From contig VUYT01000008.1 of the NCBI GenBank assembly GCA_008802785.1, positions 434,001 through 498,000 of the forward strand: a stretch of 64,000 nt of DNA, read 5' to 3'. Positions 10,901 to 21,259 of the stretch are shown here, in pieces. Source of the stretch: Symmetrospora coprosmae. Lineage: Eukaryota; Basidiomycota; Cystobasidiomycetes; Symmetrosporaceae. Each line of letters starts with the position of its first letter. Position 1 is the first letter of the stretch. Under the pieces are notes generated by a model. The model saw only the letters and a list, made by a program, of their open reading frames with translations, did not search any database and was not told the origin of the DNA. A program made the translations under genes and the position numbers.

Positions 10901-12894
10901 CTTTGCCAACCGCTTCAGCTTTGGCAAGTCGACGCCCAACTCGCCCTTGCTCGCCGCCGCCTCGAACGAGGTGACCCAATCTGCGGGTGGATCTTTGGCG
11001 CTCGGGTCTGCGCCAGCTACCGCACAGACTGCGGCGCCACCATCGTTCAGCCTGCCGCCAGCTGTATCGGTGGCACCCGCGGCTGCCAACTCTGGCGACG
11101 CACCTGCCAGCAAACCGCCTGCGTTCAGCTTCGGACCGCCGTCGACCGCCGCCGCCTCGCCAGTCGAGCCAGCCCCCGCAGCTGCAGCACCCGCCAAAGC
11201 GGCTCCTACATTCGACTTCAGCAAGCCTGCATCGGCGGAAGTGTCTGCGCCGAAAGCGAGCGGGACTCCTCTGTTTTCCTTCAAGCCGTCCTCGGAAGCC
11301 GCTGCCCCTGCTCCTACCGCTGCCTCAATAAACGCACCTCCGGCCGCAAAGCCGGCCTTCTCCTTTGGCGCACCTGCTGCCTCGACGGCGGGCACAAGCA
11401 AGTCTGCTGCCTCTGGTACACCCACCTTCTCCTTCGGCGCTCCGAAGGATGGTCCGGCCGCACCTAAGGATAAGCCTGTTGCTTCGTCGGCTGCTCCTTC
11501 GTTCACCTTTGGCAAGCCTGCCGAGGCAGAAAAGGTTAGTGATGCTTCCCGCGGTGTGACCTCATACAATCCTGTCTAACGATGCTGACTCGTGCTTATC
11601 GGCTCGGCAGAAGGACGCTCCATCTTCCACACCATCCTTCTCCTTCGGCGCTCCTGTCAAGACCAGCACGCCTGCAGCGCCCGTCACTCCTGCTGCAGAG
11701 GCTGCCTCTAACCCGTTCGCAGCATTCCAGGGAGCAAAACGGTCGGCCGAGGCGTCTGATGCGTCGGCTGCAAAGCCAGCTCCGGCACCAGTCAGCTTTG
11801 GCGCTCCCGCCAGCAGTACGCCCAGTGCTCAAGCGACTCCCTCGTTCTCATTCGGCAAGCCTGTCGAGGCGGCAAAGGAGAGCAGCCTGCCGGCGAAACC
11901 GAGCTTCAGCTTCGGAGGCGCAGGTAGCAGTGCATCCGCGAACGGATTCGGTGGCAGCACGGTCAAGCCTGCTACAACCGGCAGCAATTCGAATGGCCCG
12001 TCGAGCACCCCACCGGCCACTGCGCAGATCGCGTCTGGAGCATTCTCACCGAGCACCCAGCCGGCGAAAGCGCCTTCCTTCTCGTTCGGTCAGCCACAGC
12101 CGCAGCAGGCGGGTGGCACGCCCCCAGCTTCGTCTACGCCGGCTTCAGCTTTTAGCTTCGGAGCACCCGCGTCCGCAGCACCCGCACCGAAAGTGAGCAA
12201 TCCCTTCGGCGGCCCAACCTCTTCTGCAACCACCCCGTCTTTCAGCTTCGGTGCGAGTGCCAAGCCGGCTCAGCCAGCCGCTGCGCCCCCATCGTCCTCT
12301 CCAAGCTTCTCCTTCGGTGGTGGCGGGGCACAAGCAAGCAGCACGCCAGCCCCGGCCTTCAGCTTCGGTCAGCCAGTAGCTAGCCCAGCCGCTTCGCCTG
12401 CGCCAGTGTCAAACCCATTCGGTGCAGCACCAGCAACCAACACGCCCGCTGCTGCACCCGCCTTCAGCTTTGGAGGAGGAAGCAGCGCTACATCGGCACC
12501 TGCCAGCAAGCCCGCCTTTAGCTTTGGTGCCGCTGCGCCAGCGGCCAGTTCGCCTGCGCCAGCATTCTCGTTCGGTGCTGCGGCCTCCCAGCAGCCAGGC
12601 ACAGGCGTGCCCACTCCTCCCGGCTCGTCCGGCGGCTTCGGCAGTACCCCATCGTTCAGCTTCGGTGCTCCCAACCCTGGCCCTGCGCCTGGCTCGTCGT
12701 CTGGCCCATCCTTCAGCTTCGGAAGCGGTGCGCCCACACCCGCTGCGCAGAGCCCTGCTGCTTTCACATTTGGTGCCCAGCCGGCTGGACCTGGCTCGCC
12801 CGGCGGATCCGAGCTGTTTAATCTGGGCGCCGGCGGTGACACTAGCCCGAATAAGGGCCGAGTCATCAAGGGGCTGCGGAGGAAAGGAAGGTGA
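7968..12894 (+). CDS. FSFG-repeat nucleoporin (Nup1/Nup2/Nup153-like)
   Basis: Three exons, 7968-9731, 9813-11534 and 11611-12894, are all in phase 0 and give about 1589 residues. The first third is Ser/Arg/Gly-rich and disordered, with short blocks such as RRLQYGNGAETPARN and YPTPSA. The middle is Lys/Glu-rich with stretches of KS/SP (nuclear-localisation-like). From about position 10900 on, the protein is a field of FSFG and FxFG repeats in Ala/Pro/Ser-rich linkers, with a few NPFG motifs, roughly 20-25 repeats. The protein ends in a basic tail, GRVIKGLRRKGR. FSFG type, a basic head and no structured scaffold domain fit a nuclear-basket nucleoporin of the Nup1/Nup153 group that binds karyopherins. 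Fungal lineages differ in naming, so I give no symbol. Antisense ORFs of more than 200 codons across this gene are composition artefacts. Confidence 0.85.
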
Positions 12895-14694
12895 TACAGC
12901 TGGGAGTCAGACTGTACTCGACTCTTATACTCTGTCCAGTCGAGTGCGCTCGTCGCCATGCAAGGTGAGACTGCCATCAAGCTTACTTGAGTATGCGGCT
13001 CTTACTGACTATGTCCTCTGCCTCACGGGTAGCTAGTTCTCCGCGCATTCTCCGCAGACAGGTCCATCGACCATAACGAAACAACTGTCAGATTCGAACA
13101 GCACGTCACGACCAGTTATCGTCCGCTCCTATGGCAGCGCAAGAGCATAATATAAATATGGCCCTCTCAAGGAGGTTGCCCAGTCCTTGGTGTCGAGAAG
13201 GCGTCCAGGCCCTTGCGGCCTGGTCTCAAGAGTAGTCTTCCAAACCCTCCGGATATCAGATCCGACGCTATCGCTCCGCAGAGTCATAATCATATCACAG
13301 TGTTGTCTATCGTAGCTGCATGAAGGGATAGTGACCCGCGACGTCCTCGGCACTCTCCCTTGCCTCTCCGCGTCGGGATGAAGCTTTGGTCGCGGTTGCG
13401 CGACGGAGATGTGCACATCGAGTGCCCGTCTCTCATATGCCTGGCATCCGCTTGGACAGCATATCGTTGCGTTCAGCTTGCGCGAGGTCAGACTCCATTG
13501 CGTTCCTGCACTGACGAGTGCAGCTCTTATTAGGCAGGCACATCCGCGCACGCGACCGCCCTGAACTGAAAGACTGACGAGGAGCTGCACTGACCAACGG
13601 CAGCACCACAGCAAGCCTACTGTACAACAAGATCTGGCACGCCATGAGAAGACGATGCGATACGTGGAGAGCTGCTGCTGCTGCACCGTCACCACTGACG
13701 ACGCCCAGTGCTCCTGCTGTTTTTGGGCATGAAGCGCGTCAACGCCTCGAGCTCGATTGGGAACAGGCGCCGAGCGTGCCTGCCGCGACCTGCAGCCCAC
13801 AGGCATGAAGCAACGGCAGCAGCAAGGGCAGCAGGGCATCGATGGCCCAGACGATGCTGGCCCACTCGGATTCTCCGCGCTGTCGCTGTTCCCACTGAGG
13901 ATGTCTTGTGTTTTGGCTCGCTGATGACAGTTTTCGCCACTCGCTTGTGGGTCCCGAGGGTCGAGGGTCGCCTGGCCATGCCCAAATGCAGCAGCAGCCA
14001 GCAGTCAGAAAGCCTGACCTGACTGCATGCCTGTACTGACAGCGTCTCTGCTGTTGACAGCTAGCACTGCTTTTATCCTTCTCACAACACGACTCATCAT
14101 TTAACCTCAGCTCCCTCTGCCAAACGACCTCAAGCGCGCGGAGTCGGGCGTCATCCCCCCAGGCTTGCGGGTCCTGCACACTCTTGATCGTTCCCGTGTC
14201 CTGCAGTGGGCCACCGAGCAACCTACTCTTACTCTGGCTATCAGGCTGTAGCGGCAGGCAAAGGAGGCGGCTGCTGCACATACACGCCAACAAGAGCGTC
14301 TGCCTATATATCCATCTTCCTGCCTGAACGGCTTTCAGAGCAGGATCAGTGCTCCTGCCAAGAAGGGACCGCCAAAAGACGTGAGTTTCGCCTCGCCAGC
14401 TTTGTTCGCAGCAGATACGAGGCATTGGCCGGGGGATCTGCACCGTTGCAGCAACGCATGCTTTCATGATAGTGTGGCGTGCTGCCGCGCCGTGTTGGAG
14501 ATGCAAAAGCGCTTGGAAATGGGGCAAATGGCAGCGATACGGGCGTTACCACACCGGGGGCCATGGCCCCCACGCCGCACACAACAATCGATGTCCTGCA
14601 GGAACGCTGAAGCCTGAACTTCTTGGCCTCTTCACCACCATCAACAGGAGGACAGCACGAAAACAGCGGCAACACACAGTGTGCTGTAACGGCC
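12895..14694. other. 1.8-kb region without a convincing gene
   Basis: This region separates the nucleoporin stop from the OPT1 start. It has ORFs of up to 262 codons on the minus strand (13739-14527), but their translations are Cys/Trp/Ser-rich, lack any family signature and carry no consistent splice framework. The last few hundred bases are probably the OPT1 promoter and 5' leader. A single TATAAATA sits near 13150, just downstream (on the minus strand) of these ORFs. I see no tRNA. Confidence 0.4.
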
Positions 14695-17600
14695 ATGGCG
14701 GGCGACGACTCCTCGTCCGCGTTGCCCATGCAGGAGAGATCCGCGAGCATTGCGCCGTCGGTATCGGTTTCAGGGTTCAAGCTGCCGATGCCGTCGCCCA
14801 ACTCCTCGCCAGCCATCGCGCAGACGGGGTCTGAGGAGAAGGGCGCTGATGCAGCGGATCAGAGCAATGTGGAAGGACAAGGACAGGTTGCCATCCCGCC
14901 CTCGACCGCGGGCGGGATGAGCCAGCAATCCGGAAGTGTCATGGATGAGCGCGACTCGGGCATGTTCACGTTCAACCGGCCGGGAAGTCGAGGCGGGAGC
15001 GACTCGCGTGCGTACACATCGAGCTATTATGCCGGTGGATCGCGCATGAATACCGGGATAGGGATTTCGTATGGCTCGCCATCTACCGACGCCCACGGAC
15101 GGCCATACACAGGACGCCCGCTCACGGCCTTCACGATACCAGAGGAGTTCGGATACTCGGCAGAGCCAGAGACCATGTCGCCTGCAGCGGCAGTCGCGGC
15201 CGCATATCGCGAAGGAAGACCGCCGCCGCCGACGCGAGGTAACCTAGCCACGCCTGTCATCGAGTTGGACGAGCGCATGCGCACAGCGGCTACGATGGAG
15301 ACCGCTATGTACAGTGAAGGAACAAGTACGCCTAATCAGGGCTCGATGAAGACGGAGGACTTGGAGTACGTCATCTTCAAGCAGTGTGGGTCATTTAGCA
15401 TAGCTGACCCATATGTTCAGCAGCGGTTACTCGAAGGTCAACCCAATCGAGGACATGATGGATGGTCTAGACCCAGAAGATCTCATGAAACTTGGTGCCG
15501 AAACAGAATATGCACAAGGGAGCGACCCAGCCGGCGTTTTCGAAGAAGAGGAAGACTCGCCGTTTCCAGAAGTTCGAGCATCTGTCTCGAATTACGATGA
15601 CCCCGACATGCCGTGCCTCACCTTCAGGGCGCTCTTCCTGGGCACTACGTTCACTATGCTCGGAGCCGCCCTCAACACATACTTCCAGATGCGATACCCA
15701 TCGCCTTTCGTTACCCCATACGTCATTCAGGTCATAACGTATCCATTTGGCGCCGCGATGGCACGCTTCCTGCCTGTACACATCTATCGGACACCGCCTT
15801 GGCTGGTACGAAGCGGCTGCCCCGACGAATGGTCGCTAAACCCGGGGCCTTTCAACATAAAAGAGCACGCCATCATTGTCATCATGGCAAATGTGGGCAT
15901 CGTGCCCGCCTTCGGCATCCATGTCCTCCTGGCCCTCGACAAATATTATGGCATCAAGACCGGGTTCGGTTTCGACATACTGCTGCTGCTTTCCAGCCAG
16001 ATGATCGCATTTGTCTTCGCAGGCTTGACGCGGCGCTTCCTTATTTGGCCAGCATCCCTCATTTGGCCACAAAGTCTCGTCACCTGCACTCTGCTCAACA
16101 CCTTCCACGCCGAAGACGACGATGGAACGGACGGATCGCTCAGCCGTTATCGCTACTTCGTTTACATTTTCGCGGGTGCCGCATTGTGGTACTTCATCCC
16201 AGGTGAGCTGACTGATATGTGATGCAAACCAGCGAAACTTGGTGTCGTGACATACTGAAGTGCTCGGTCTCAGGCTTCCTATTTGTAGCCCTGTCCGCTT
16301 TCTCCTGGGTCTGCTGGATCGCACCTCGTGAGATCAGCAATGATGAATTAAAAGTCCTGCTACGACTCGCCTGCTGACCGTACTTCTGGGCAATACGCAG
16401 AAAACCCCATCGTGAATCAGCTTTTTGGGGTCTCTACTGGACTGGGTATGAGCAGTCTCACCTTCGACTGGTCGCAAATAGCATACATTGGCTCGCCTCT
16501 CATTGCACCTTGGTGGGCTGTCGTGAATGTATTCGCTGGCTTTCTGGTCTTCTACTGGCTCCTCTCTCCCATCCTCTACTATACGAATGCAAGTAAAGGT
16601 AGAACTCGGACACACCCTGCTTCAACAGGCTAACTTTCCTTGCCTCTGCCAGACGTGGAATACGGGCTATCTTCCCCTCTCTGTCAATGCCGTATTCGAT
16701 CGATTTGGGAGCGAGTATAACATTACAGCTGTTCTCACTCCGGAACTCAGCTTGGATTTCGAGGCCTACCACGCGTACTCTCCGGTCTACCTCCCGACTA
16801 CTTATGCCACAGTATACTTCATTGCCTTTGCGCTGGCTTCGGCTTCACTCGTTCATACTGCCATCTATCACGGGCCGGCCATGGTCGCCACACTCAAGGA
16901 CATCAGGAAGGCACAGACGGACATTCACGCCAAGCTCATGCTTAAATACAAGGCGGTACCAGTCTGGTGGTTCCTGATCATCTTCGTCGCGTCCATAGCG
17001 ATGGCTATCGGTTTGATAGAAGTGAGTACGGTTAGACACGTTCGCCACAGCCCTCCTCAGATACTCATCGCAGCCTACTGCAACAGGGCTTCAACACAGG
17101 ACTCCCGATCTGGGGACTCTTGGTGTCGATAATCATAGTCGGGATATACATAATACCGGGAGGTTTCATCTTCGCTCTTTCGTCCCAATTGGTGAGTCAT
17201 GTTGGGTGGACCGGGTCACCTTCAGAAAATCCGCCCGGCGGAGTATTCCCCGCCGCCTAGTCCCCGCACGGAGCCTAACGAGCAATCACGTTCCAGATTA
17301 CGGTCAACATACTCGCAGAGAGTATTCCTGGTGTGCTTTTCGCGGCGAAGCCTATAGTCAACATGGTAAGCAAAGTCGAGCGCTGTTCACACGAAGCTTT
17401 GTTAATGCTATGGCAATGCCATCGTGCGACAGATCTTCAAGACGTACAGCGTGCAGGCCATCTCTGCCGGGTTATTTTTCATTCAGGACCTCAAACTCGG
17501 CCACTACATGAAGATCCCTCCAAGAACAACGTTTCTTGGTAAGCTACCGATGTCTCGCGCCTCAATAACTTGGGCTCATCACGCGCCTTGTGGTCCCGCA

Positions 17601-18433
17601 GTACAAATCCTGGCCAGCGTCGTGGCAGCCCTAGCGCAGGCCGGCATGAAGGAAGGCCTCCTGCACGCTGTGCCCGACTTGTGTTCCGAGAATCAACAAG
17701 CTCGTCTAATATGCCCAACGGCCAAATCGGTCTTCAATGCTTCGATCATCTGGTAGGCGACTCTTTCAGGGAGCACCGTAGCACTTCGACTAACGCATTA
17801 TATCGCACTAGGGGGCTCATTGGACCTAGGCGTATCTTCGGGACGGGTTCACCATACGCGTCCATTCTGTGGGCCTTATTGGCCGGAGCCTTAGCACCGT
17901 TGCCGGCCTGGCTCCTGGCGAAGCGTTTTCCCCGCCAGACTTGGCTCCATCATGTCAACTTTCCCGTCATGCTTTCAGGAGCGTCTTACATCCCTCCGGC
18001 CAACGGGATTAATTACACTTCCTGGTTTCTCGGCGCGTTCATCTTCCGTACGTGACTATCACTTTGAACTCTTCGTCTATGCAATTAGACAGCCTAACCA
18101 GGCAGCCTGCATTCACAGAATACATGTTGCGTCGCTATCGATTTCGGTGGTGGTCAAGATATAACTTCGTCACATCGGCGGCCCTGGACAGTGGTACCGC
18201 TACTGGCGCTATCATCATCTTCCTGCTTCTCCAGTTGCCCAAGAACGGAACGCTTCGTCCTGTCTGGTGGGGGAACACCGTGTACAGGGAGACAATGGAT
18301 TGGATAGGCTATCCCAGCAGGATACCGTAAGTGCAAATTTCGCTCGGGTGAAGCAGCAACGGCCCTCCGTTCATACTAACACGATGTGCCGCACAGACCC
18401 GAAAGTGGCTTCGGTCCAACACAGTGGCCGTGA
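14695..18433 (+). CDS. Oligopeptide transporter OPT family, copy 1 (12 exons)
   Basis: Proton-coupled oligopeptide or glutathione importer of the Isp4/Opt type, in the plasma membrane. Exons are 14695-15365, 15421-16202, 16274-16327, 16401-16588, 16653-17021, 17087-17191, 17297-17365, 17433-17538, 17602-17752, 17812-18047, 18119-18326 and 18397-18433; phases close to 991 residues. A disordered cytosolic head of about 240 residues precedes an acidic SPFPEVRASVSNYDDPDMP motif and the multi-pass domain. Typical OPT blocks are NPGPFNIKEHAIIVIMAN, NQLFGVSTGLG, the WNTGYLP loop, LGHYMKIPPR, GASYIPPANGINYTSW and the C-terminal FGPTQWP. The fourth intron (16589-16652) starts GCAAGT, a classic GC-AG donor. 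The start is set by the first ATG in a long open frame. It is the nearest paralog of the gene at 21260-25112 and converges on the repeat-peptide gene with 235 bp between stops. Confidence 0.92.
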
Positions 18434-18668
18434 TGCTCGTCAGTTTGTACAAGGGCGTCAGGATATTCCAAATTGTTGTTGCTTAGACATTAAGGGCGTA
18501 TACATACGTCATAGACTGAGGCAACGTTGGAAAGACGTGCAGAACGTAACAACGTGTGGGTAACAAGGCATTGATGGGGCGTCTAGAGAGAGCGTGAATC
18601 ATGCTACGTGATCGCGTGAAGATGCCGCATGGCCATGACGAGCGTTGAGGCGTGGTTCGTCCGTTTGT

Positions 18669-19423
18669 TTACCAGCCGCGGCCGCCGAATCTATTCAGGG
18701 AAGCAGTGTGAGTATCGGCTGGCAGGTATGAGCTGTGAACCATGAAAGTGCACTGACCCGTAACCCGCGCGAACAGAAGCAGTGGTGCTCGGCTCCTGGG
18801 CCTCCGCCTCCGCCTCACGCTTCCATCCTCGTCCACCGAAGCCGTAGCCAGCGCGGACAGTGGCAGTCTCCTGAGGTGCGGCCTCCGCCTCAGCCTCGCG
18901 CTTCCATCCTCGTCCACCGAAGCCGTAGCCAGCGCGGACAGTGGCAGTCTCCTGAGGTGCGGCCTCCGCCTCAGCCTCGCGCTTCCATCCNNNNNNNNNN
19001 CCACCGAAGCCGTAGCCAGCGCGGACAGTGGCAGTCTCCTGAGGTGCGGCCTCCGCCTCAGCCTCGCGCTTCCATCCGCGACCGCCGAACCTGTTATGAC
19101 AAGTAAAGTCAGCAGGTGTCACTCGGCCCCTGAACTGGACGGGCTGAGCGTCACGCACCCGTAACCAGCCCGGACCGAGACGGTGGAATCCTGCGGGGCG
19201 CGCTCCTGTAGAACGGAGTAGTGGAGAGGACAGCACAGATGGCCGGATTTGTATAACATCAGCGGCCTGGACTCGTCTGTGTTTCTGGGCGGTCGGCCCC
19301 ATCTGGCCAATTGGACCGTCGGAGCCGGCCGCATTAGGAAGGCGAGCTGCGCCTCACCTCAATGACGGGGGCGGCGATAACGGAGGCGGCAAGCGCCGCG
19401 ACGGTGAGCAGAGTGAACTTCAT
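18669..19423 (-). CDS. Secreted Kex2-type repeat peptide precursor, alpha-factor-like architecture
   Basis: Four exons, 19423-19358, 19205-19159, 19090-18758 and 18690-18669, join in frame to about 155 residues (10 are affected by a 10-N gap). Residues 1-18 are a textbook signal peptide (MKFTLLTVAALAASVIAA). After a short IEER linker come five units. Each ends in VRAGYGFGGRGW; units 1-4 are followed by Lys-Arg, units 2-5 start with EAEAEA, and the last unit ends directly in the stop codon. The three middle units are APQETATVRAGYGFGGRGW on an 81-bp DNA repeat; unit 1 has APQDSTVS and unit 5 QEPSTTAS in the variable part. KR is the Kex2 site and EA dipeptides are removed by Ste13-type dipeptidyl aminopeptidases in yeast alpha-factor. 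Basidiomycete mating pheromones are instead CaaX lipopeptides, so the role is open: signal, surface or repellent peptide. The ATG follows TATA-like sequences near 19460 and 19545. Confidence 0.85.
18819..19080. repeat. 81-bp in-frame tandem repeat of the secreted peptide gene
   Basis: About three copies of an 81-bp unit encode EAEAEA, a 19-residue peptide and KR. The readable parts of the central copies are the same base for base, while the flanking first and last units of the gene differ at many third positions. The array is interrupted by the N run at 18991-19000, so the true number of copies is not known from this assembly. Confidence 0.85.
18991..19000. other. Assembly gap (10 N) inside the tandem repeat
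   Basis: Ten Ns replace the four bases expected between two neighbouring repeat segments. The frame reads through because 10 and 4 differ by 6. The gap sits exactly where short-read assembly of identical 81-bp copies would fail, so whole extra units may be missing. Confidence 0.95.
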
Positions 19424-21259
19424 TCTTGCTGGTTTGCTTCGCTTTGCACACGAAGTATCGATATATCGTATCAAGTGGGTTGAGGGAGAGTGGGAGATGG
19501 GAGAAGCAGGACCAAGGAGCGAGCCAGTGCGCCGGCGCAAGTCTCTTTAATACGTCGGCGGCGGGAAAATTGCGCTAGTTTTCCAGCGCGCTGGGCCCAG
19601 CAACGGCAGCAGCAGCGGCAGCAGGCCCGCTCTGGCCCTCATTCAGCGGGCCAAGGAGGGGTGCGTGCGTGCAGGCCAGCAGCCAGCCGGGCCGCCCTTG
19701 TTCTTGCTGGGCAATTAAGGTCGTGAAAGCCTGCGTGGGTGGTTCTGCTTCATTCAAGGTGATGCTCCCCGCGCCGACGCTGCCGGAGCGCTGCGCCATG
19801 ATTGTTGGCTCGATCGCCCCGTGCGGCGTGCCGGACGCTTTGAGTTCACGTGGCCGACAGCCTCTTCGAACGCAAAAACGACGCGTCCTTCAGCAGACTT
19901 GGTCGTCCACAGAAGCCAGGACAGCAAGCCTGTCGAGGGGTCTGCGAGTTGTGAGAGACGTCGATGTTGGAACAGATCCGTTGTGCATCAGCCAGCAATG
20001 CAGCTCTCAGCTCTTCCTGCAGCCGCTAGACCTCGCGCTGCTCGAATTGCAGCACTTCGTCAGACCGTACAGTCAGTGCAGGTGTCCAGATGATGCTGCG
20101 ATTTCTCCAACTTTTACGCGTCTCTGTCAGCGCACAGCGTTGCACTCGAAGCACGGGCCTGGTTCCGAGAGCTCAGACTTCTGCAGAAAGCCGAGCTGCA
20201 TCTCCGAGGCGGGTTGAAGGTTCAACAAGCTTCACTTTAGCATCATTGTACGGGGTGCACACATTGTTCAGATGCGCGAACAGCATCCATGTTCGTCCTT
20301 CGGTGCAGACACAGGATCATAAGGGCCTGTGCGAAGTGGGGAAGAGGGATGACGTGCGAACGCGAAGACGCGTCGCGGTCCAAGGCGGCGCACGTGTGCT
20401 TGGGCCCTCCGCCATGCGAAAGGCATCGGGACCCACAATGAAGCAGATTGGATGCCATTTGACGGCATCATTGTCAAATCATCGTGATGTTATGGCATCA
20501 GATAGGCGAGTCAGAGATGGATCACTTTGCAGAGGTAATCCCGCTTGCTCCTGTGCCTGGTGAGGATGGCCCGACGCAGAATTTGGGCGTCCCTCTTGTG
20601 GGGTGCTGACCCGCAGCGACAAGCTCGAAGCGGTGGCAGCTTCACAGGCCGCTTTGCTTCGTCGATCGGCTCATTCGAAGGCTCATCGACCATGGTTTTC
20701 GTCCCTTTGCTTAGTCGCAATCTCATCAGGTCAGACTTCGGAGTTTAGGGTTGCGGACGTCGGGCTGGACTCAGAGCCCGCAGCGCCTGGAGGACGACCG
20801 GGTCGAGAGCATTGATGAAGATTGTGGAGACTGATGGATGTCCTCGTTGGTGCTGCATGCGCGTGGAGACGTTGTTGGTGGAGGAAACGCGGTGGTAGTC
20901 GCCATCTCAGCGGCCAGGGAAACCGTCGACCTCGCGTTTCCAAAGCGCTTGGGCCGATATGTGCATCACATCAGTGTTAATCGCCCTCTCCTAAGATCGG
21001 TAAATGCGACGCCCCAGCTGTGTGCATCGGGCAGCCGCTGGCGAACGCCTGGGCCTGGTTGGACGGCAGGCAGGGCAAGCTCTGCCGATAATAACAATGA
21101 ATGTTTGGGCACAAGATGATCTGCGACTGATGGACAATGCACAGCAAAACGACAGACGTCTAGAGTACATATGTCGTGAAGGTGATCTTGCTAATACTTC
21201 TCATAGACGTGGATGACGGGGCGCCTTTTCCTTCACTTTGGTACAACAGGACGGATCGG
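19424..21259. promoter_or_regulatory. 1.8-kb region upstream of the repeat-peptide gene
   Basis: Only the peptide gene starts from this region; the other neighbour (OPT2) ends into it. ORFs of up to 180 codons exist on both strands but show no family signature, splice pattern or biased composition. TATA-like sequences on the minus strand lie near 19545 (TATTAAA) and 19460 (GATATATCGATA). The length is large for a genome where most promoters here are 150-600 bp. Confidence 0.4.

Noticed and set aside
10772-11569. 265-codon ORF antisense to the FSFG nucleoporin
   Set aside because: It is the complement of Ala/Pro/Ser/Gly repeats, which rarely give stops on the other strand. It is a composition shadow of the real gene.
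13060-13125. GATTCGAAC stretch as a tRNA B-box
   Set aside because: No acceptor, D or anticodon stem could be drawn around it.
13739-14527. 262-codon ORF on the minus strand in the intergenic region
   Set aside because: The translation is Cys/Trp/Ser/Arg-rich with no domain or coherent hydrophobic pattern, overlapping ORFs in other frames are equally long, and open frames of this size are common by chance in GC-rich DNA.
18819-19080. CRISPR-like array
   Set aside because: Repeats are 81 bp and directly adjacent without unique spacers, in frame with a secreted protein, in a eukaryote.
18735-19106. Plus-strand ORF over the 81-bp repeats
   Set aside because: The plus-strand reading is an Arg/Pro/Ser-rich shadow. 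The minus strand has a signal peptide, KR-EAEAEA spacers and consistent introns.
18669-19423. Calling the repeat peptide a mating pheromone
   Set aside because: The architecture is alpha-factor-like, but no pheromone receptor or homeodomain gene is nearby, and basidiomycete pheromones are of the CaaX type. The role is left open.
19669-20563. Plus-strand ORFs upstream of the peptide gene
   Set aside because: There are several overlapping frames of similar length, no recognisable motif and no splice continuation.
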